A DNA stretch of 64,000 nucleotides. Origin: Catellatospora paridis. Its GTDB lineage: Bacteria > Actinomycetota > Actinomycetes > Mycobacteriales > Micromonosporaceae. The DNA is taken from positions 544,591 to 608,590 of the forward strand of contig NZ_ML769313.1 in assembly GCF_009720365.1 (NCBI RefSeq), given 5' to 3'. The notes beneath the pieces were generated by a model. That model saw nothing but the letters and a program-made list of their open reading frames with translations. It ran no database searches and was not told the origin of the DNA. Position numbers and translations under genes: made by a program. Shown one piece after another: positions 55,912 through 63,102 of this stretch (positions are counted from its first letter, which is position 1; each line of letters begins with the position of its first letter).

Positions 55912-57087
55912 TCAGGCGGTGCGGAGGGTGAGTTCGGTGATCTCGCTGGGGGCGAAGACGCGCAGGGGCGGGCCCCAGAAGCCGGTGCCGCGGCTGGTGT
56001 AGAGCTGGGTGCGCGCGCCGTGGCGGGACAGGCCCTGCACCGCGGGCTGGTCCAGGCGCACCAGGTAATGGAACGGCCAGATCTGCCCGCCGTGGGTGTG
56101 CCCGGAGATCTGCAGGTCGACGCCGTGCGCGACGGCCGCGTCGATCTGCTTCGGCTGGTGCGCGAGCAGCAGCACCGGCAGGTCGGGGTCGGTTCCGGCG
56201 AGGGCGGCCGCGTGGTCCATGGAGTGCCCGGTGCGCGAGTGCGAGGCGGTGATGTCGTCGACCCCGGCCACCACCAGGCGGTCGCCGCCGCGCTCCACCA
56301 CGAGGTGGCGGTTGTGCAGGCACTCCCAGCCCAGGTTCTGCATGTGCGCCAGCCAGCCCTCGGCCTCGCCGTAGTACTCGTGGTTGCCGGTCACGTAGGT
56401 GCGGGCCAGCTTGGCGCGGATGTCGCCGAGCGGCGCGGCCTGCGCGGTCCGCTGGGCCACGGTGCCGTCGGCGATGTCGCCGGTGTGGCAGACGATGTCG
56501 GGGTCCAGTGCGTTGACCGCTTTGGTCACCCCGGCTGACCAGCGGGAACGCTCGATCGGGCCGTAGTGCGTGTCGGTCAGCAGCACCACCTTGAGACCGT
56601 CGAGCCCCTTACCCAGCCGGGGCAGGACCACCTCGACTCGGCGCACCCGAGGCACGCGCATGGCCTCGGCGTACCCCCAGAGGACCAGGACCAGGGCGAC
56701 CACCGCGACCGCCGCGGCGGTGATGCGGGAACGCAGCGGGTCGGCGACGCCACCGAGCGCCAGCGCGGCCCGCAGCACGTTGCCGAGCAGCGCCCATACG
56801 AACAGCACCCAGATCACGCCGAGCGTGGTGTCGGCGATCCGGGATGCCCAGTCCTTGCCGCGGGCGTGACCCTGGAACATCAGCACGGGGAACGCCAGCG
56901 CCGCCAGCGCGAACAGGGCGGTGCCGCCGGCGACCACCGGGGTCGGCCAGTGCGCGCCGGCCAGCAGCAGCGTCCACCAGGGCACGCCGAACAGCAGCCC
57001 CAGCACGGTGGTCACGGTCAGGCCGAACAGCAGCGGTCGCAGGGACCGCCGTGCCGGGGCGGCCTGTACGGCCTCGCCAGTCGACAC
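55912..57087 (-). CDS. Membrane-anchored metallophosphoesterase
   Basis: 391 residues from GTG 57087 after GAGGAGTACAC. Four hydrophobic segments (about 15-150) precede a calcineurin-like phosphoesterase: VVLLTDTHYGPI, CHTGDIADG, YVTGNHEYYG, LLAHQP and ISGHTHGGQIWPF give the full metal-ligand set. This is the YkuE/YaeI-type enzyme, possibly acting on lipid or nucleotide phosphoesters at the membrane. It converges with the polymerase gene, with 22 bases between stops. Confidence 0.92.
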   Translation of the reverse strand: MSTGEAVQAAPARRSLRPLLFGLTVTTVLGLLFGVPWWTLLLAGAHWPTPVVAGGTALFALAALAFPVLMFQGHARGKDWASRIADTTLGVIWVLFVWALLGNVLRAALALGGVADPLRSRITAAAVAVVALVLVLWGYAEAMRVPRVRRVEVVLPRLGKGLDGLKVVLLTDTHYGPIERSRWSAGVTKAVNALDPDIVCHTGDIADGTVAQRTAQAAPLGDIRAKLARTYVTGNHEYYGEAEGWLAHMQNLGWECLHNRHLVVERGGDRLVVAGVDDITASHSRTGHSMDHAAALAGTDPDLPVLLLAHQPKQIDAAVAHGVDLQISGHTHGGQIWPFHYLVRLDQPAVQGLSRHGARTQLYTSRGTGFWGPPLRVFAPSEITELTLRTA

Positions 57088-57191
57088 GTGTACTCCTCGT
57101 TCGAAGGTCGGACTGCCAAGCATGCCACGCTCGGCCAACGACCGCCGACGCTGACTTGAGGCGTTTGTCCGTTTCAGTGGCCGCCGTGCGG

Positions 57192-57241
57192 GGATCTATA
57201 AGAGTGGTGGTCGCTGGAACGACCACCACTCTTATAGATCC
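57192..57241. repeat. Perfect 22-base inverted repeat in a divergent intergenic region
   Basis: Positions 57192-57213 and 57220-57241 are exact reverse complements (outer part GGATCTATAAGAGTGG). The six-base loop is CTGGAA. It lies upstream of both the phosphoesterase (57087) and the epimerase (57322), so it is not placed like a terminator. It is A/T-rich relative to its surroundings. Confidence 0.7.
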
Positions 57242-57321
57242 AGATCGGGGTGGCCGGGTGCGGGGTGCGCGAGGTCGGCGGGGTAGAACAGTGTCGTGAT
57301 TATTCGCAGTGGGGTCGGCCG

Positions 57322-58170
57322 GTGGCATCGGTGAATCGCGTGTTGGTGACCGGGGCGGCAGGCCGCCTCGGTCGGGCCACGCTTGACCTCCTCGCCCGGG
57401 AGGGGATCGCCGCCACGGCGCTTGACCTGCACGATCCCGGTGACCTGCCCGCGGCGCGGGTCGTCGTCGGGGACACCGGCGAGGTGAAGGCGGTCCGCGA
57501 GGCGCTGGCCGGGGTGGACGCGGTGGTGCACTGCGCCGCGATCCCGTCGCCGACGCTCGGCACGCCGGAGGACGTGTTCTGCGGCAACACCCGCAGCACC
57601 TTCGTGGTGCTGGAGGAGGCGGCGCAGGCCGGGGTGACCCGGGCGGTGCTGGCGGGCAGCCAGTCCGCGCTGGGGTTCGCCTGGTCGCCGCAGCCGATCG
57701 CACCGCTGTACCTGCCCGTCGACGAGGCGCACCCGCTGCTGGCCGCCGACCCGTACGCGCTGAGCAAGCAGGTCGACGAGCAGATCGGCCAGATGATCGC
57801 GCGCCGCTACGGCATGACCGTGGTGACGCTGCGGTTCCCGCTGCTGGGCGGCATGACCGAGCGGCTGCCCACGTTCGCCTCGCACTATCGCGCCGACCCG
57901 GTGCAGGGCGCCCGGTCCCTGTGGGCATACCTGGAGGACCGGGACGCGGCGACGGCGAACTGGCTGGCGCTCACCCGGCCGCTGTCCGGCGCTCATGAGA
58001 TCTTCGTGGCGGCCCCGATCACACTCGCCGCGCTGCCGACCGAGGAGCTGCTCGACCGCTTCCACCCCGGGGTGCCGCGGCGCGCGCCGATGCCGGGCCG
58101 CACCGTCCCGTTCGACCTGTCCCTGGCCGACCGCCTGCTCGGCCTGGTCCCGGAGCATCTGTACGCCTGA
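57322..58170 (+). CDS. NAD-dependent epimerase/dehydratase family protein
   Basis: 282 residues from GTG 57322; GTG 57331 is equally possible. The Rossmann motif VLVTGAAGRLGRATLDLL, DAVVHCAAIPSP, the serine region AGSQSALG and YALSKQ (YxxxK variant, Tyr and Lys in PYALSK) place it in the extended SDR family. The C-terminal RFPLLGGMTERL and PLSGAHEIFVAAP are typical of sugar or uronate dehydrogenase-like members. The substrate is not evident. A small membrane gene follows. Confidence 0.87.
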   Translation: MASVNRVLVTGAAGRLGRATLDLLAREGIAATALDLHDPGDLPAARVVVGDTGEVKAVREALAGVDAVVHCAAIPSPTLGTPEDVFCGNTRSTFVVLEEAAQAGVTRAVLAGSQSALGFAWSPQPIAPLYLPVDEAHPLLAADPYALSKQVDEQIGQMIARRYGMTVVTLRFPLLGGMTERLPTFASHYRADPVQGARSLWAYLEDRDAATANWLALTRPLSGAHEIFVAAPITLAALPTEELLDRFHPGVPRRAPMPGRTVPFDLSLADRLLGLVPEHLYA

Positions 58171-58241
58171 ACCGGGAGCATTTCGTGAAGATCCGGTGCC
58201 GAAAGCGTCCTGGCGCCCTGTCGTTGATCAAACTGGGTGGC

Positions 58242-58709
58242 ATGACACCGGACGAGACCAGGATCGCCGCCGCCGCTGACCGGGCGCTGGCCTTCGCCGC
58301 ACGTGGCCTGCTGATCGGCCTGGCCATGACCGTGCTGCTGGTGGTGGCGGTGGAGGCCGCCGGCGGGATGTCGTCCGGCTACGACGGGGACACGCCGCTG
58401 GCCGCCGCGGCCGCTCTGCTCCTGGCCGCGCTGGTGGGGGTAGTGGTCGGCCCGCTGGTCGGCGCGCTGCTGGCCTGGGCGCTGCGGTTGCCGCGGCCGT
58501 GGCTGGTCTCGCTGGCGGGCACGGCCGCGGGCGTCCTGCTGCTGTGCGCGGGCGCCGGGTTCGGCATGACGGGCGCGGAGCCGTACTGGCTGCTGCCGGG
58601 TTTCCTGCTCACGGTCGCCTATGCCGGGGCTGCGGCGCTGTCCGCGCTCGGCGGCCGGTCCGGCGACGCGACCTCCGGGACGGCGGAGGCTACGCCCACG
58701 CGTCTCTGA
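58242..58709 (+). CDS. Small membrane protein of unknown function
   Basis: 155 residues from ATG 58242. Four hydrophobic segments: LLIGLAMTVLLVVAVEAAGG, AAAALLLAALVGVVVGPLVGALLAW, WLVSLAGTAAGVLLLCAGAGFG and WLLPGFLLTVAYAGAAALSAL. There is a short charged N-terminus and a Thr/Gly tail. A GTG at 58185 gives a longer frame, but the region before ATG 58242 lacks membrane character. It precedes the iron-box region of the second hydroxylase. Confidence 0.68.
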   Translation: MTPDETRIAAAADRALAFAARGLLIGLAMTVLLVVAVEAAGGMSSGYDGDTPLAAAAALLLAALVGVVVGPLVGALLAWALRLPRPWLVSLAGTAAGVLLLCAGAGFGMTGAEPYWLLPGFLLTVAYAGAAALSALGGRSGDATSGTAEATPTRL

Positions 58710-58725
58710 GGTTCGCCTTGCCTAA
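58707..58725. promoter_or_regulatory. Weak second iron box
   Basis: TGAGGTTCGCCTTGCCTAA matches 14 of 19 consensus positions. It partly overlaps the end of the membrane-protein gene and lies 116 bases upstream of the second hydroxylase. It could be a helper site for the stronger box at 58798. Confidence 0.4.
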
Positions 58726-58797
58726 TTCATCGGCGTGGATGAGAATTCCATTCACGACCTGCGTTGAAAGCGGCCCCGTATTGGCAAGGCCATTGGC

Positions 58798-58816
58798 GTA
58801 GGTTAGCCTAACCTAA
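58798..58816. promoter_or_regulatory. Iron box upstream of second ornithine hydroxylase
   Basis: GTAGGTTAGCCTAACCTAA matches 17 of 19 consensus positions, the best iron box in the window. It ends 25 bases before ATG 58842. Confidence 0.9.
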
Positions 58817-58841
58817 GTGCTGGCGAGGAGGCGCGCCGGCG

Positions 58842-60227
58842 ATGCTTAGGAACGGGACCGCAATGACAGAACAATCGTTTGGCGGGGACGTCGTCCATGA
58901 CATCGTGGGCGTGGGATTCGGTCCGTCCAACCTGGCCCTGGCGATCGCCGCCGCGGAGAGCCCCGCACCGGTGAGCGCGGTCTTCCTGGAACGCCAGGCC
59001 GCGTTCGGCTGGCACCGGGGCATGCTGCTCGACGACGCGACGATGCAGGTCTCGTTCATGAAAGACCTGGTGACCCTGCGCAACCCGGCGAGCCGGTTCA
59101 GCTTCCTGTGCTACCTGCACAGCCGGGGTCGCCTGATCGACTTCATCAACCACAAGAGCCTGTACCCGTTGCGGGTCGAGTTCCACGACTACCTCGAGTG
59201 GGCGGCGGCGCAGGTCAGCGGCATGGTCCGCTATGGGCACGAGGTCGTCGACGTGCACCCGGTGTACGAGCGCGGCCGGGCCGACCACCTGATGGTGGTC
59301 GCGCAGGGGCCGCGCACCGCGACGGCGCTGCGGGCGCGCAACGTGGTGTTCGCGACCGGCCTGTCCCCGCAGCTGCCGGACGGCGTCGCGCCGTCGTCGC
59401 GGGTCTGGCACAGCCAGGACCTGCTGCACCAGGTCGGCCAGTGGTCCGGCGCGCAGCGCTTCGTGGTGGTCGGCGCGGGTCAGAGCGCGGCCGAGGCGAC
59501 GGCGTTCCTGCACGACCGCTTCCCGGCGGCCGAGATCTGTGCGGTCTTCTCGCGGTACGGCTACAGCCCGGCCGACGACAGCCCGTTCGCCAACCGCATC
59601 TTCGACCCGGGCGCGGTCGACGACTTCTTCACCGCGCCGCCGCAGACCAAGCAGATGCTGCTGGACTACCACCGGAGCACGAACTACTCGGTCGTCGACC
59701 TGGACCTCATCAACGACCTCTACCGGCGGGTCTACCAGGAGAAGGTGCTCGGCCAGGAGCGGCTGCGCATCTTCAACGCGAGCCGGATGACCGCGGTGCG
59801 CGACGGCGGCGACCGGGTCCAGGTCGAGGTGTCCTCGCTGCTCACCGGCGAGCAGACCACCCTGGACACGGACATCCTGGTGTGCGCCACCGGCTACCGC
59901 CAGGCCGATCCGTCGGGGCTGCTCGGGGACCTGGCCGGGCATCTGCGCCGCGACGGCGACGGCCGCCTGGCCGCCGGGCGTGACTACCGCCTGGCCGCCG
60001 GATCCGATCTGGCTTGCGGTGTGTACCTGCAGGGCGGCACGGAGCACTCGCACGGCATCACGTCCTCGCTGCTGTCGGCGACCGCGGTGCGGGCGGGGGA
60101 GATCCTGCAGTCCGTTCTCGACCACCGCGACGGGCCCGCGGCCACGCTCACCGCGGAGGTGCCGGCTCTGATCACTCGCCCGCGGGCCGCCGCGGCGCAA
60201 CCGGCCGTCCTGGGTGGAGCACTCTGA
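58842..60227 (+). CDS. L-ornithine N5-monooxygenase (hydroxylase), copy 2
   Basis: 461 residues. FAD motif GVGFGPSNLALAIA, WHRGMLLDDATMQVSFMKDL, NADPH motif VVVGAGQSAAEATAFL, STNYSVVDLDLIND and ATGYRQAD are all present, so it should be active. It is longer than copy 1 by a C-terminal Ala/Arg-rich tail (about 440-461). ATG 58842 has GAGGAGG ten bases upstream; ATG 58863 is an alternative. It has its own iron box. No transporter or synthetase gene is adjacent, and it is read alone. Confidence 0.94.
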   Translation: MLRNGTAMTEQSFGGDVVHDIVGVGFGPSNLALAIAAAESPAPVSAVFLERQAAFGWHRGMLLDDATMQVSFMKDLVTLRNPASRFSFLCYLHSRGRLIDFINHKSLYPLRVEFHDYLEWAAAQVSGMVRYGHEVVDVHPVYERGRADHLMVVAQGPRTATALRARNVVFATGLSPQLPDGVAPSSRVWHSQDLLHQVGQWSGAQRFVVVGAGQSAAEATAFLHDRFPAAEICAVFSRYGYSPADDSPFANRIFDPGAVDDFFTAPPQTKQMLLDYHRSTNYSVVDLDLINDLYRRVYQEKVLGQERLRIFNASRMTAVRDGGDRVQVEVSSLLTGEQTTLDTDILVCATGYRQADPSGLLGDLAGHLRRDGDGRLAAGRDYRLAAGSDLACGVYLQGGTEHSHGITSSLLSATAVRAGEILQSVLDHRDGPAATLTAEVPALITRPRAAAAQPAVLGGAL

Positions 60228-60315
60228 TGATCTGTGCGTAGCACTTCCGTGGCTGTGGGTGTGGCCTGACGCGACCGCTCGGGTCTATGCTTCCGCTGCA
60301 TCACCACGACGGTCA

Positions 60316-61158
60316 ATGGAGGCGTCAGTGTCGCAGGGCGGCGGTCCGGGTGCGGGTGGCGAGGAGGTCGCGCCTCCGGGCGTCGACACGAGCACGCCGC
60401 ACTCGGCGCGGATGTATGACTGGTGGTTGGGCGGCAAGGACAACTTCGCCGCGGACCGGGCCATGGGTGACGCCTTCATCCAGGCGATCCCCACCATCAA
60501 GACGATGGCCAAGGAGAACCGGAGGTTCCTCGGCCGCGCGGTGAAGTACCTGGTCGCCGACGCGGGCATCCGGCAGTTCCTCGACATCGGCACCGGCATC
60601 CCGACGCGGCCCAACCTGCACGAGGACGCGCAGGCGATCGCGCCGGAGACCCGGGTGGTCTACGTGGACAACGACCCGATCGTGCTTGCCCACGCGCGGG
60701 CGCTGCTGGTCAGCTCGGAGCAGGGCCGCAGCGAGTACATCCACGCCGACCTGCGCAAGCCGCAGGAGATCCTGTCCGACCCGGCGCTGCTGCAGACGCT
60801 GGACCTGAGCAAGCCCGTGGCGCTGATGATGGTCGCCGTGCTGATGCTGCTCAAGGACGCCGAGGACCCGTGGGGCCACACCCGCGACCTGATGGACGCG
60901 CTGCCCTCGGGCAGCTACCTGACCATCACCCATCCGGGCCGCGAGTTCGACGAGGAGGCGATGGAGGTCATCCGCTCCTCGGCCGAGCGCGGCGGTATGA
61001 CGGTGGTCCCGCGCACCAAGGTGGACGTGGCGCGCTTCTTCGAGGGCTGGGACCTGGTCGAGCCGGGCGTCGTGCCGGTCATGGCCTGGCACCCCGACAG
61101 CGATCTCGAGGACCCGAACGGCGCCTTCTACTGGGCGGGCATGGCCCGCAAGCGCTGA
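60316..61158 (+). CDS. SAM-dependent methyltransferase, DUF574 family
   Basis: 280 residues from ATG 60316. SVSQGG is followed by PHSARMYDWWLGGKDNFAADR, then the SAM-site segment FLDIGTGIPTRPNLHEDAQ and RVVYVDNDPIVLAHARALL. This is the actinomycete-specific DUF574 (Methyltransf_19) profile. Family members are numerous in these genomes and largely uncharacterised. There is no operon partner; it converges with the small gene at 61261. Confidence 0.92.
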   Translation: MEASVSQGGGPGAGGEEVAPPGVDTSTPHSARMYDWWLGGKDNFAADRAMGDAFIQAIPTIKTMAKENRRFLGRAVKYLVADAGIRQFLDIGTGIPTRPNLHEDAQAIAPETRVVYVDNDPIVLAHARALLVSSEQGRSEYIHADLRKPQEILSDPALLQTLDLSKPVALMMVAVLMLLKDAEDPWGHTRDLMDALPSGSYLTITHPGREFDEEAMEVIRSSAERGGMTVVPRTKVDVARFFEGWDLVEPGVVPVMAWHPDSDLEDPNGAFYWAGMARKR

Positions 61159-61195
61159 CCTGCAGACCGGGTTGCCGGTCGTCGTGGACGACCCG

Positions 61196-61246
61196 CCGCC
61201 GGGCGGGGAAGGACGACTCGCACCGTCGTCCATCCCCGCCCGGCGG
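61196..61246. terminator. Bidirectional hairpin terminator
   Basis: Bases 61196-61217 and 61225-61246 pair over 22 positions with one A/A mismatch. The arms contain CCGCCGGGCGGGGA and its complement, around a seven-base loop. It lies between the convergent stops at 61158 and 61261. Confidence 0.78.
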
Positions 61247-61260
61247 TGACCTGAGGAGGG

Positions 61261-61524
61261 TCAGACGTAGCTCAACGCGTCGATCGACAGGTCGATGCGA
61301 TCGCGCCGGGCGACGTAGCGCGCGGTTCTGATCTCGACTTCCGTGCCGCGCGCCGTGGGCGAGCGGCAGATGACGGTGGCGGCGTGGCTGCTGGCCTCAT
61401 AGACGATGCCGGCGCGCCACTGGCCGTCGCGGTACACCCAGACCCGGTCGTGGGGCGCGTACGCGTCGGTGGGTACGACGTCGGCCACGGATCGCGAGTC
61501 GGGGTGTGTCTTCGGTGGTGCCAT
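61261..61524 (-). CDS. Small hypothetical protein
   Basis: 87 residues from ATG 61524 after CACAGGAGGACACCCGATCC. It is beta-rich (DRVWVYRDGQWRAGIVYEASSHAATVICR, VEIRTARYVARRDRIDL), resembling an SH3-like or Tudor-like barrel. Such short proteins recur in actinomycetes near DUF397/XRE pairs. No catalytic motif is visible. The function is unknown. Confidence 0.7.
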   Translation of the reverse strand: MAPPKTHPDSRSVADVVPTDAYAPHDRVWVYRDGQWRAGIVYEASSHAATVICRSPTARGTEVEIRTARYVARRDRIDLSIDALSYV

Positions 61525-61891
61525 GGATCGGGTGTCCTCCTGTGGGGCGGAACAATCCGAACGTGGCTCGTGCCGCGTGTGCCGGCGACTCCCCACGCCC
61601 GTGGACAAGGCCGCCTTCGGTCACACCGCGTAGCGCGACGCGCCCGGGAGGTAGCCGCATCCCGAGAAGGCTGAGCCTGCCGGTCCGGGAGGGGTCCGTG
61701 CCGTCTGCCCAGGTGGAGGGGGTAGCGCAGCCGAAGGGGTGGCCGACGGTAGCGCTTCCATTGACTGTGTTCGCTTAGCCGACCCCATGATGCACGGCTA
61801 TCCTGTGCAAAAGCAAGCGCTGATGCACGTGCAGATGATCGTGTCATCTGCACGGGGCGTGACGTTTTCTCTCTGGGGGCGGAGGATCGCG
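61525..61891. other. 367-base divergent intergenic region with an inverted repeat
   Basis: It separates the small gene (start 61524) from the DUF397 gene (61892). It contains the direct repeat TGATGCACG (near 61786 and 61821) and the inverted repeat at 61828-61854. I see no RNA gene or other coding frame with family features. Confidence 0.55.
61828..61854. promoter_or_regulatory. Inverted repeat, probable operator of the DUF397/XRE pair
   Basis: CGTGCAGATGA TCGTG TCATCTGCACG is a perfect 11-base inverted repeat with a five-base spacer. It lies 37 bases upstream of ATG 61892, where it would overlap the promoter. Confidence 0.62.
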
Positions 61892-62125
61892 ATGACGCAC
61901 ATACACGGCGGGGCACCGGAGCTCGCCGCGATCGCGTGGCGCAAGAGCGTACGCAGTGGAGCTGACGGGAACTGTGTGGAGATCGGCCGGCTGCCCGGGG
62001 GGTCGGGCTTCGCCGTACGCCATTCGCGGGATCCGCTGGGGCCGGTGCTGCTCTACACGAGGGCGGAGATGAACGCGTTTCTGCTGGGTGTGTACGACGG
62101 CGACTTCGACGATCTACTTTCTTGA
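61892..62125 (+). CDS. DUF397-domain protein
   Basis: 77 residues from ATG 61892 with a GCGGAGGATCGCG site. The DUF397 features are clear: IAWRKSVRSGADGNCVEIGRLPGGSGFAVRHSRDPLGPVLLYTRAEMNAFL. These small proteins are partners of XRE/DUF5753 regulators (WhiJ- and ScoA/B-like pairs), with some evidence for antitoxin- or regulator-type roles. The paired regulator is the next gene, 82 bases downstream. The regulator is often first, so the order here is reversed. Confidence 0.9.
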   Translation: MTHIHGGAPELAAIAWRKSVRSGADGNCVEIGRLPGGSGFAVRHSRDPLGPVLLYTRAEMNAFLLGVYDGDFDDLLS

Positions 62126-62207
62126 CCGTTGATTCTCGACAGTCAGCCCGGGCTTTGCGACAGTATGCGCAGGAGTGCACACGGGCGGGCAGGCGGAGGG
62201 CGCACGT

Positions 62208-63086
62208 ATGGCGGCAGACCCGGACAGTGGGTCGGGCGGCGGTCCTACCGTGCTGCGCATGCTGCTCGGGGCGCAGCTGCGGCGGTTGCGGGAGTCCCGC
62301 GGGATCAGCCGCGAGGACGCGGGCTGGCAGATCCGGGCCTCGGAATCGAAGATCAGCCGGATGGAGCTGGGCCGGGTCGGCTTCAAGGAGCGTGACGTCG
62401 CCGACCTGCTCACCTATTACGGGGTGACCGACGAGGCCGAGCGGGAGGCGATGGCCGCCCTGGCCCGGCAGGCCAACGAGCCGGGCTGGTGGCACCAGTA
62501 CGGCGACGTCTACCCGGCCTGGTTCCAGTCCTATCTCGGCCTGGAGTCCGCCGCGCAGATCATCCGGACCTACGAGGTGCAGTTCGTGCCCGGTCTGCTG
62601 CAGACCGCGGAATACGCCCGTGCCGTCATCATGCTCGGCCACGGCGGCAAGCCGGAGCCCGAGGTGCGCCGCCGCGTCGAGCTGCGGATGACCCGGCAGC
62701 AGGTCCTGCACCGGCAGCATCCGCCGCACCTGTGGGCCGTGGTCGACGAGGCGGCGCTGCGCCGGCCCGTCGGCGGGCGCGCGGTGATGCGCGGACAGCT
62801 CGAAGCGCTGCTGAAGGCGACCAAGCAGCCGAAGGTCACGCTGCAGGTGATGCCCTTCGACAAGGGCGGCCACGCGGCGCACAGCGGCGCGTTCTCGCTG
62901 CTGCGCTTCCCCGACCACGACCTGCCCGACGTGGTCTACCTGCAGCAGCTGACCAGCGCGCTCTACCTCGACAAGCGCGAGGACGTCGAGCAGTACGCCG
63001 CCGTCATGGAGCAGTTGTGCGTCGACGCGGCGCCGCCCCAGGACACCGCGGGCATCCTGGAGGGCATCCTGCGCGACCTCGACTAG
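62208..63086 (+). CDS. XRE-family regulator with DUF5753 domain
   Basis: 292 residues from ATG 62208 with GGCGGAGGGCGCACGT upstream; a GTG at 62175 would lengthen it. The N-terminal helix-turn-helix is LLGAQLRRLRESRGISREDAGWQIRASESKISRMELGRVGFKERDVADLL. The rest is DUF5753: YPAWFQSYLGLESAAQIIRTYEVQFVPGLLQTAEYARAVI and HSGAFSLLRFPDHDLPDVVYLQQLTSALYLDKREDVEQY. This is one of the many actinomycete regulators of development and antibiotic production. It probably acts with the DUF397 protein. Confidence 0.94.
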   Translation: MAADPDSGSGGGPTVLRMLLGAQLRRLRESRGISREDAGWQIRASESKISRMELGRVGFKERDVADLLTYYGVTDEAEREAMAALARQANEPGWWHQYGDVYPAWFQSYLGLESAAQIIRTYEVQFVPGLLQTAEYARAVIMLGHGGKPEPEVRRRVELRMTRQQVLHRQHPPHLWAVVDEAALRRPVGGRAVMRGQLEALLKATKQPKVTLQVMPFDKGGHAAHSGAFSLLRFPDHDLPDVVYLQQLTSALYLDKREDVEQYAAVMEQLCVDAAPPQDTAGILEGILRDLD

Positions 63087-63102
63087 CCGCCGCGGCCGGG
63101 TG

